Origin: CAZJRB01 sp964547995
GTDB lineage: Bacteria; Planctomycetota; Planctomycetia; Pirellulales; Thermoguttaceae
Length of the DNA stretch: 64,000 nt
Reading direction: 5' to 3'
Assembly: GCA_964547995.1 (NCBI GenBank)
Contig: CAZJRB010000003.1
Location: 62,001-126,000 of the forward strand
Program-made: the position numbers and the translations under genes
Shown here: piece by piece, positions 27,065 to 34,275 of the stretch
How the letters are laid out: each line of letters opens with the position of its first letter
Numbering within the stretch: position 1 is the first letter of the stretch
The notes under the pieces: model-generated
The model's database searches: none
What the model was told of the DNA's origin: nothing
What the model saw: only the letters and a program-made list of their open reading frames with translations

Positions 27065-29358
27065 GGGGCATCCTTATCGTCGGGGCATGATTTGACCCAG
27101 ACGGTCGATCGTACGGCGCCGGGTTCGCGATTTCCGTCCGGGGAGCGGTTGTGCCGGGCATAGTAAGGGATGGCGATCAAGCGCGAGCCGTCGGCCCATC
27201 GGCCTTCGATCACGGTCACTCCGCCCAGCAGATCGCCGCGCCATCGGGCGTGCAGTGGCGCATTCTCACCCAGGGCGGAGTCCAGTTTCTGGTCGACGCT
27301 TTCCACGCAGTAAATCAGCGGCCCTCGGGCCAGGGCCACCTGGCCGCGGGTGGCCGCAATCTTGTCGATCCCCTTGATCCGGCGGATGGGCATGGGAAGC
27401 ACCAGGTCGATCCGGTCGCCGGCGTTCCAGGTCCGCGTGATCACCGCGTAGCCCTGTTCCACCGGGGGCCGAATCGGGGACCCGTTCAGGGCGATCGACT
27501 CGATTCCGTCCGAGGGCGGCTCGGCGGCATACAGGTCGCTCGCGCTGCGGCTGGGTACCCGCACCCGCACGCTGAACTCCCCCTGGGCCGCCGGGTTGAC
27601 GGTGATCGACACCTTGCCGTCCCAGGGATACTTCGTGGCCTGGACCAACTCGACGTCCGTGCCGGCCACGTCCTCGACGGTGGCCGTGCTGCCGGCGAAA
27701 AGGTTCACGTAGATGCTCTCGTCCGTCTTGCTGTACATCCAGGTAGGCAGCATCAGCAGAGTCCGAGGGATATTGCCCACGCAGCAGGGACAGACGTGCC
27801 AGGGGTAGCGGGCGCGGTCGGAATCGAGCGGATTCTGGTAGTAGAAGTTCTTGCCCTCCAGGTCGATCGATCCCAGCAGGGCGTTGTACAGCGTCTCTTC
27901 ATACAGGTCGGCGTATCGGGCATCGTGCCGGATCAGGTGCAGCTTGTGCTGAAAGAAGATACTGCCGCAACTGGCGCAAGACTCGGCGTAGGCATCATGC
28001 GGGAGAACGTAATCGGGGCCGAAACCTTCCGAACTCTTTTCACTGCCGAGGCCCCCGGTGACGTAGTACTTGCGGTGAACCATATTGGCCCACTGGGACA
28101 GGATCGCGCTGTGATAGTCGAGGTCGCCGGTCTCTAGGGCCACGTCGGCCATGCCGGTCGCGTTGTAGACCAGGCGCACGGCATGTCCCACCGCTTCGTA
28201 CTGCCGGATCACCGGCAGGTGGCTCTGGTCGTACTCGTTGCCTCCATTGCGATTGTCCAACAGGAACCTGGCCAGTTCGATGTACTTCCGGCCTTTGCCT
28301 TTTCCTTCCACCTGATCGACGAGCCGGCCGAACCGGACCAGGCCCATCTCCATGGCCTGGCAGCCGTCGTACCAGGCCTTCTTGGGTGGCGGTCCGAGGT
28401 GCTCGGCCCAGCAGTCGGCCAGCCGCTTGGCGGCGTCGTACAACCGCGCGTCGCGGCCGTTGGTTGTCTGGTAATGGGCCACCGCCGCGTCGAGAAAATA
28501 CCCGGCGACGTATCCTTCGTGGCCGCGCCGGTGTTCCGGCGTCCAGTGCCTCCAGTCGTTGAGCGTGAAAGCGGTCTGAAAGTAGCCGTCGGGCTCCTGG
28601 GCGGCCAGGACCTTGGGAATCCAGTCTTCCAGGGTCGCCCGCATGGCCTGCTGGGCCTCGATGATCTGGCGATCGCCCTGGGGATCGACCCTCAACGCGA
28701 TGCAAATCGACTCGATCGCGTTGAGCACCCAGGCGTTGGAGAACACGTAGCCCCGGTGTTTGCCGTGGGGTTTGCCCGCCAGCTTGTTGGCCGCGTCGAT
28801 GAGATTATTGATCCCGCCGTGCGGCAGCTCGGGGTCGGATATCTTGTCGATGCAGTAGGGAATCCAGTTCACGATCAGGGCTTTGGCCCGGTGGTTCCAC
28901 AACGGACTGTCGATGCGGTAGGCCCTGGTGGCGACGGGTTCCAGAGGAGCCGCCGGCGGCGGCGGCACAACCTTGACCGCCAAAGTCGACGAGCCGCTCG
29001 CCGGGCCGCTGCGCGCAGCGAGCTTCAGCACGTAGTCGCCGGTCGCTGAGAACGTGGCCGTCGTCGCCAAGTCGTGGGCGTCGGCGAATGTGACGGCGCC
29101 GGGACCGGATGCCTTGCTCCACTTGACTCGATCCGGAACGCGGTCGGCACGCGCCTCCTTGCCGGAAGCCTCGACCCGGCCGGCCAGGTAGGTCTTTCCG
29201 CCGAGGACGACGACGCGGTCGACACCCGCAGCGACACAAAGCGAAGTCCCGGGCGGCTCGGTCGCGGCAGCCCGCTTCTCACCGGCCCCAGCCGCGAGGG
29301 GGCAAAACAGGTACGTGGCGGCCAGGCTGCCCAACAAGGTTCGCGCAAAGCGTTTCAT
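27061..29358 (-). CDS. PKD-like domain plus GH127 protein
   Basis: The protein has 765 residues from ATG 29358 (MKRFARTLLGSLAATYLFCP). Another in-frame ATG at 29388 has a better GGGATG upstream but would put ten residues before the signal peptide. Residues about 45-145 look like a PKD/Ig-like module (ATFSATGDYVLKLAARSG, then STLAVKV). The GH127 module follows, with AAQEPDGYFQTAFT, E459-S-C461 and C523-P-C525-C526 in VCPCCVGN, matching HypBA1-type zinc ligands closely. The CPCCVGN form is the most canonical type in the family. Its stop overlaps the next GH127 start. Confidence 0.88.
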   Translation of the reverse strand: MKRFARTLLGSLAATYLFCPLAAGAGEKRAAATEPPGTSLCVAAGVDRVVVLGGKTYLAGRVEASGKEARADRVPDRVKWSKASGPGAVTFADAHDLATTATFSATGDYVLKLAARSGPASGSSTLAVKVVPPPPAAPLEPVATRAYRIDSPLWNHRAKALIVNWIPYCIDKISDPELPHGGINNLIDAANKLAGKPHGKHRGYVFSNAWVLNAIESICIALRVDPQGDRQIIEAQQAMRATLEDWIPKVLAAQEPDGYFQTAFTLNDWRHWTPEHRRGHEGYVAGYFLDAAVAHYQTTNGRDARLYDAAKRLADCWAEHLGPPPKKAWYDGCQAMEMGLVRFGRLVDQVEGKGKGRKYIELARFLLDNRNGGNEYDQSHLPVIRQYEAVGHAVRLVYNATGMADVALETGDLDYHSAILSQWANMVHRKYYVTGGLGSEKSSEGFGPDYVLPHDAYAESCASCGSIFFQHKLHLIRHDARYADLYEETLYNALLGSIDLEGKNFYYQNPLDSDRARYPWHVCPCCVGNIPRTLLMLPTWMYSKTDESIYVNLFAGSTATVEDVAGTDVELVQATKYPWDGKVSITVNPAAQGEFSVRVRVPSRSASDLYAAEPPSDGIESIALNGSPIRPPVEQGYAVITRTWNAGDRIDLVLPMPIRRIKGIDKIAATRGQVALARGPLIYCVESVDQKLDSALGENAPLHARWRGDLLGGVTVIEGRWADGSRLIAIPYYARHNRSPDGNREPGAVRSTVWVKSCPDDKDAP

Positions 29359-29417
29359 GGAAGAATCCGTTACTCGTGAAGTGAACATTCTACATCCCGT
29401 CGGGCGGAACTCTTTCG

Positions 29418-30959
29418 TTATTCTCCCGCCGACTTCCAGATACTCTTCATCTGCCACACGTCGACCGCGGCTTTTCCGTCGGTAAAGACTTCGATCCCCT
29501 GGTCCTCAAGCGGCGGATACATCACCCGCGCGACGGTTTTTCGGCCATCGTTGACAAAGACCTCGATGATCGACTTGTCGAGAAACACCTGGAGCGTGAG
29601 GGTCTTCTCGGGGCCCTGGGGCGCGATGTTCACGGTCGTGCCGAAGACATCGAGCGCACCCTGCTCGTAGGTGATCGGCAGTGCGCGTGCGCCGTCGTCG
29701 GAACGCCGCACACGCAGCCCGCAACTTCCTTTGTCGGCCCCGTTGAAGACCGCCCGGATCTCGACGGTATCGCCCCGGGCTTCGAGCACCTTGCTGCCGG
29801 ACAGGTCGGCGATGCGCAGATGTTTTCCGCGGAGCGTACTCAACTCGGGAACCGGCACCTGGACAGGATGGCCGTCCTGGCTGAGGGTCACCACACGGGG
29901 TAGCGCAAAACAGTTGTTCCATCCCTTTCCCTTGGTGCGGCAGATCCAGGAATAGGTAATGTGCCGTGCCCGGTCGTCGGTGGCGAAACTGATGGTATGA
30001 TAGTTGCGGCCCTGGTCGAGCGTTCCTTCTTCCTTCTTGGTGAACTTAGCCGTATCGGGGTCGAAGGTGCCCACGTAGTAGCGGGGCGGCGCCCCCCGGC
30101 TCGTGACGTACATCCACCTTTTCGCCCGGGCCCGAGTCGCGGAATTGCCGAAGGGAAGCATCTGCGGACAATCCCAGGCGTAGTCGGTCATGGTGCCGCG
30201 GTAGGTCCACGCGGTCAGCTCCGGGTTCTTGGCTTCGTAGAGGGGGGCGACGCTGCCGCCGGAGTTCTTGTTGCCCGTGATGCCCAGCAGCATGAACGTG
30301 CGCCCATCGGCCTTGAAGAAGGTGGGGTCGCGGATGTAGTTGTTCCATCCGTAGCCGTCGATGTTGTTGGGTAGCGTAGGGTGATTGACCGGATCGTCCG
30401 TGGTCTTTCCCCACTTCACGTACTGTTGGTCCAGGGGGCGGAGCATCACCTGGCCGTTGAAGACCCAGGCCAGGGGCCCCTTGTCCTTGTCTTTGGTCCG
30501 AACCTTCGAGACCGAGGTATACCAGAGTTGCCAATTTCCCTTCCCGTCTTGGACCGCACTGCCGGAGTAGCAGTGGTCTTCGCCCTTCTCGGTGGAAGGC
30601 CAAACCGCCACGGGCAGACGCTCCCAAAAGACATTGTCACGGCTGCGGGCGTGGCCCCAGTGCATGTGGCCCCAGGTGTTGCCATACGGATTGAGTTGAT
30701 AGAACACGTGATACCAGCCGTCGGCGAAGAAGGCCCCATTGGGGTCGTTCATCCAGCGGGCCGGAGGCAGGAAATGATAGACCGGCCGGTGGGGATCGGA
30801 TTGGGCGATGGGCATCTCCGCCGCGATCCCCTCCTGGGCCTTTCGGATGGCGGTCGCATCGTGGTGGAGCACCGGCTCGCCGGCCTCCGCAGCGTTCCCC
30901 GCCAGCGCCAGGCTGCACGTGGCCAAGACCAGCGTCTGCGTCGCGGTAAGGTCGATCAT
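29418..30959 (-). CDS. GH32-type protein with Asp at the acid/base position
   Basis: The protein has 513 residues from ATG 30959 (MIDLTATQTLVLATCSLALA), with GGAG 8 bases upstream. GH32 signatures are WMNDPNG with nucleophile D72 and IRDP with D211. At the acid/base site the usual E-C-P reads W-D263-C-P-Q. The C-terminal beta-sandwich includes LDKSIIEVFVNDG. GH32 enzymes hydrolyse beta-fructofuranosides such as inulin, levan and sucrose. Asp for Glu at the acid/base is expected to lower or change activity, unless this is a subfamily feature. It ends 59 bp upstream of the GH127 start. Confidence 0.85.
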   Translation of the reverse strand: MIDLTATQTLVLATCSLALAGNAAEAGEPVLHHDATAIRKAQEGIAAEMPIAQSDPHRPVYHFLPPARWMNDPNGAFFADGWYHVFYQLNPYGNTWGHMHWGHARSRDNVFWERLPVAVWPSTEKGEDHCYSGSAVQDGKGNWQLWYTSVSKVRTKDKDKGPLAWVFNGQVMLRPLDQQYVKWGKTTDDPVNHPTLPNNIDGYGWNNYIRDPTFFKADGRTFMLLGITGNKNSGGSVAPLYEAKNPELTAWTYRGTMTDYAWDCPQMLPFGNSATRARAKRWMYVTSRGAPPRYYVGTFDPDTAKFTKKEEGTLDQGRNYHTISFATDDRARHITYSWICRTKGKGWNNCFALPRVVTLSQDGHPVQVPVPELSTLRGKHLRIADLSGSKVLEARGDTVEIRAVFNGADKGSCGLRVRRSDDGARALPITYEQGALDVFGTTVNIAPQGPEKTLTLQVFLDKSIIEVFVNDGRKTVARVMYPPLEDQGIEVFTDGKAAVDVWQMKSIWKSAGE

Positions 30960-31011
30960 CTCGCAGTCTCCGTGTCGGCAGTTCGAGTCGGCAAGGTCAT
31001 CCTGCGCAGGG

Positions 31012-31032
31012 CCCTCTCCCGGGAGGAGAGGG
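31012..31032. repeat. Short inverted repeat in the leader of the GH32 gene
   Basis: CCCTCTCCC is followed at once by GGGAGGAGAGGG. It lies 53 bp upstream of the GH32 start at 30959, in the gap to the sulfatase gene, and resembles the element at 11201-11235. It may be a remnant of the same dispersed palindrome. Confidence 0.4.
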
Positions 31033-31090
31033 GAGTAAACGGTGCCGCTTTTCCGTCGGCGGGGCGGGGAACCGGCCAAAGCCGGGCGGC

Positions 31091-32488
31091 CTACATCCGC
31101 TCCCGTCGCTTCCGGTCGTTTTCGATGCCCTTTTGCCAGGCCATGAGCGCGGCTTTCAGGTTCTCCACGACTTCCGGATTCGCTTCGGCCAGGTTCTCCT
31201 CTTCGGACCGATCTTTCGCCAGGTCGTAAAGACCGTTGACCTTGATCTGGTTGGTTTTCTGGTCATACCCTCCGATCAGCTTCCAGTTGCCTTGGCGCAC
31301 GGCGCGGCCGCCGCCGTGCCCCCAGCAGAAGGTGCGGGCGGGCAGCTTCCGGCCCTCCAGTAGCAGGCCCTTGACGTCTGTTCCGTCCAGTTCCAGGTCG
31401 CTCGGGCGCTCGACGCCGGCCAGGCTCAGGAAGGTGGGGAACAGGTCCAGAATCGTGATCGGCTCGTCGGTGACGACCCCCGCCTCGATTTGGCCGGGCC
31501 AGCAGGCCACCGCGGGCACGCGGATGCCGCCCTCCCACAACGTGTGCTTGCCGCCCCGCAAGCCCCCGGTGGTTCCGGCCAGGTACGAAGGCCCGTTGTC
31601 TGAGGCGAAAATCACCAGCGTCTTCTTCGCCAGACCTTCCGTGCGAAGCAACTCGAGCAACTCGCCGATGGTCTTGTCCATGCGCTCGACCATCTTCGCA
31701 TAGATCGCGGGGCGTTCTTCCGGCGTGTTCGACGGCTCGTGCTTGACGACTTCTCCGTCCTTCAGCTCGATCAGGGGCTTGTCGTCGGGACCCTGATACG
31801 GGCTGTGCGGCGCCTGGTGGGAAACGAACAGGAAGAACGGCTCGTTCTTATGCTGCCGAACGAACTCCATGCTGTGCTTCGCGATCAGGTCCGTCGAGTA
31901 GCCCTCGCCTGCGGTCTTCTTCAAGCCGTCCCACCAGTCGTAGCCGAACCGCGGGTTGACGTGCGTGTGATAGTCGAGGAACCCCGACAGATGGCCGACG
32001 AACCTGTCGAAACCGCGTTTGACCGGATTGTATTTTTCCAGGTAGCCCAGGTGCCACTTCCCGAAAATCCCCGTCGCGTAGCCGCCCCCCTGGAGCAGTT
32101 CGGCCACGGTCGTCTCGCTGACCGGCAATCCGTTTTCCAGGTTGCCGGGCGTAAAGACGATCTCGGCCCCGCAACGCTGCTGCGATCTGCCGGTCATCAG
32201 TCCGGCGCGGGTTGGGCTGCAGACCGGGGCGTTGACGTAGAAGTCGGTGAACTTCATTCCGTCCGAGGCCATCGCGTCGATGTTCGGCGTCTTGATCTCC
32301 TTGCTCCCGTAACAGCCTAAGTCGCCGTAGCCGAGATCGTCCGCCAAGATGATCACGATGTTGGGCGGCCTGGGTACTTCGCGGGCAGTAGCGGCCTCGG
32401 CGATGAGCAACAGACAGGATAAGCCTACGCCCAGCCGGCACGCCATGAGCGGGACGCGATTTCCGGGGACAGTGGTTGGTGTTTTCAT
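31091..32488 (-). CDS. Secreted arylsulfatase
   Basis: The protein has 465 residues. I chose ATG 32488 (MKTPTTVPGNRVPLMACRLG) because GAGGA lies 8 bases upstream and a signal peptide follows; the frame is open for another 230 bp with no suitable start, and the operator lies in that stretch. The active-site signature is C90-S-P-T-R-A-G-L-M-T-G, with metal ligands D50-D51 (ILADDLGYGD) and ASDNGPS for the second half of the metal site. FGKWHLG is typical of arylsulfatases. It is the first gene of a probable operon running to 20765 behind the 32664-32700 operator, 176 bp upstream. Confidence 0.92.
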   Translation of the reverse strand: MKTPTTVPGNRVPLMACRLGVGLSCLLLIAEAATAREVPRPPNIVIILADDLGYGDLGCYGSKEIKTPNIDAMASDGMKFTDFYVNAPVCSPTRAGLMTGRSQQRCGAEIVFTPGNLENGLPVSETTVAELLQGGGYATGIFGKWHLGYLEKYNPVKRGFDRFVGHLSGFLDYHTHVNPRFGYDWWDGLKKTAGEGYSTDLIAKHSMEFVRQHKNEPFFLFVSHQAPHSPYQGPDDKPLIELKDGEVVKHEPSNTPEERPAIYAKMVERMDKTIGELLELLRTEGLAKKTLVIFASDNGPSYLAGTTGGLRGGKHTLWEGGIRVPAVACWPGQIEAGVVTDEPITILDLFPTFLSLAGVERPSDLELDGTDVKGLLLEGRKLPARTFCWGHGGGRAVRQGNWKLIGGYDQKTNQIKVNGLYDLAKDRSEEENLAEANPEVVENLKAALMAWQKGIENDRKRRERM

Positions 32489-32543
32489 GCGGTCGTTCCT
32501 CGGCAAGATGCAGGATTTGGCAGATTCGCGGCAGTCTGTCGTT

Positions 32544-32591
32544 TCATGGAGATCCTTCGAGCCAGGGGAGGTTGAACCGGGCAAGGCACAG
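32544..32591 (-). pseudogene. Residual tail of a sialidase-like gene
   Basis: The minus strand reads LCLARFNLPWLEGSP and a stop, matching the conserved end of the local sialidase family (ARFNLSWLLEGE). No upstream part of such a gene remains. It lies between the sulfatase start and the operator, showing that a sialidase copy was lost here. Confidence 0.55.
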
Positions 32592-32663
32592 GGGTGGGCG
32601 GCGCTCAGGCAAGCGCCGGGAACGATGGCATTATCCCGTGCCCCAGATCGCCCCCGCAAGTCA

Positions 32664-32700
32664 ACATTGCGCAAAAGTACTTCAATATTGCGCAAACCGC
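32664..32700 (-). promoter_or_regulatory. Operator A: TTGCGC direct repeats, 21 bp apart
   Basis: TTGCGC starts at 32667 and again at 32688, with flanks ACA...AAAAG and ATA...AAACC. The 21-bp spacing is two helical turns, as in AraC-family half-sites. A minus-strand GATAAT (32635-32630) lies 31 bp downstream and could be the -10 box of the sulfatase operon. The gap 32489-32803 otherwise holds only the sialidase tail. Confidence 0.75.
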
Positions 32701-32803
32701 CGGCCAACTCCAACGGCACATTGGGACGGTGCTTCCAGGAGGATTTTGAAGTGGCATCGACCCATCAATCCCCGCTGGTCGATCTGCCCCCCTGGCTCCC
32801 TTC

Positions 32804-34258
32804 TTACAGCGACCAACCGTCACGGTAGGGAGTGTGCAGGTACTGGTTGGCTTCCTCGTTGTTGGTAAACCGTAGGTTTTCCCCGTCCCACAGGAGCTTC
32901 TCGCCGGGTACGCGCTGAGCCGCGACGCCGAGCAGGGCCATCTCGGTGAGCTGGGCCCCGTAATCGGCGAAATTCGAGCTGGCCGGCTCGCCGTCCTTGC
33001 AGGAACGGAGCCAATCGCCCATGTGGCCGCCTTGGACCCGCGGAAGTGTCTTCTTCGGTGGAATGAACTGCTGCCGGCGGGTTTCCGGAATGATCCTGGC
33101 GCCCCCGGCTCCGTGCGAGCCGTGCAGAATCGTCTCCTTGCTGCCGTAGATGACCGCCCCGCTCGCCGGCAGCTTCTTCCCCTCTTCGAGCATGCTTGGC
33201 CGGGGCACCTGGAAGTGCCCGTCGTACCAGACCAGTTTCATCGGGCAGAGCGTCAACTTCGCGGCCATGCTCTCGGGGATCTTGCTGTACTTCCTTTTGA
33301 TTGCTGCCAGGCCCTTCTCATAGGCCTGCTTGGTCCGCTCGGGAAACTCGTACTTGACCTTCGATGCGATCGGATAGGCTTTCCCTTTCAGTTCCGGCTT
33401 ATGGTGCGTGACCTCGGCGGTCACGCTCGTTGGATTGACCAAGTCGAGTGCCCAACATGCCGGGTCCAGGATGTGGCAGCCCATGTCGCCGAGCGCTCCG
33501 GTCCCGAACGGCAGCCAGGCGCGCCACTTGAACGGATGATATGCCGGGCTGTACTTCCAGTGCTCTGCGGGGCCCAGCCAGAGGTCCCAATCCAACGTGT
33601 CGGGCACGGGCGGGAAGTCCGTGGGCAACTCCCGAGCGGCGAAGTCCGCATACCAGGGTCCCTTGTCCGGCCGGTCGGTCCAGGCGTGGACTTCCTTCAC
33701 GTCGCCGATCGCGCCAGCCTGAATCCATTCGCGCACCTGCCGAATGGCCTCAGAAGAATGGCCCTGGTTGCCCATTTGGGTCATGATCTTGGGGTTCGCC
33801 CGCGCATACTCGGCGATCTTCCGCGCCTCGAAGACGGTATGCGTGAGCGGCTTCTGGCAGAAGACGTGCTTCCCCGCCTGCATGGCGGCCATGGTGATGA
33901 CGGCGTGCGTGTGGTCGGGCGTGGCTATGACCACACCGTCGATATCCTTCTGCTTGTCCAGCATGACGCGATAATCGGTGTAGCGGGCGGCGTCGGGGAA
34001 AGCTTGGAAGGTCCCGGCGGCGTAGCGCTCGTCGACGTCGCACAACACCACGATGTTCTCGCCACGGCAGGCGTTGATATTGCCGCGGCCCATGCCGCCG
34101 ACGCCGACGCCGGCGATGTTCAGCTTCTCGCTGGGCGGCTTCTCCCCCGCGCCCAGAACATGCCGAGGGACAATCGAGACGGTAGCCGCCGCGGCAAGGG
34201 TCCCGGTGAACCGCCGCCGCGTCATCTTGCACTTCAGGTGCGTTTCTGTACGTTTCAT
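32804..34258 (-). CDS. Tat-exported Gfo/Idh/MocA-family oxidoreductase
   Basis: The protein has 484 residues with a twin-arginine signal (KMTRRRFTGTLAAAATVSIV), so it is exported folded, probably with its cofactor. The Rossmann motif is GVGVGGMGRGN near residue 49. CQKPLTHT is the local form of the EKP motif, and GALGDMGCHILD follows. Family members oxidise or isomerise sugars with NAD(P). A secreted member is typical of planctomycetes, where the substrate is usually unknown. AAAGGA precedes ATG 34258. It is the last gene of the run 40115-32804 and sits 17 bp below the TIM-barrel-like protein. Confidence 0.9.
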   Translation of the reverse strand: MKRTETHLKCKMTRRRFTGTLAAAATVSIVPRHVLGAGEKPPSEKLNIAGVGVGGMGRGNINACRGENIVVLCDVDERYAAGTFQAFPDAARYTDYRVMLDKQKDIDGVVIATPDHTHAVITMAAMQAGKHVFCQKPLTHTVFEARKIAEYARANPKIMTQMGNQGHSSEAIRQVREWIQAGAIGDVKEVHAWTDRPDKGPWYADFAARELPTDFPPVPDTLDWDLWLGPAEHWKYSPAYHPFKWRAWLPFGTGALGDMGCHILDPACWALDLVNPTSVTAEVTHHKPELKGKAYPIASKVKYEFPERTKQAYEKGLAAIKRKYSKIPESMAAKLTLCPMKLVWYDGHFQVPRPSMLEEGKKLPASGAVIYGSKETILHGSHGAGGARIIPETRRQQFIPPKKTLPRVQGGHMGDWLRSCKDGEPASSNFADYGAQLTEMALLGVAAQRVPGEKLLWDGENLRFTNNEEANQYLHTPYRDGWSL

Positions 34259-34275
34259 GGAGGTGTCCTTTCAAG

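Noticed and set aside
32664..32700. TTGCGCAA as a simple palindromic operator of a LacI-type repressor
   Set aside because: The core is palindromic, but the constant feature in all four places is two cores 21 bp apart in direct order, which fits an AraC-type protein better.
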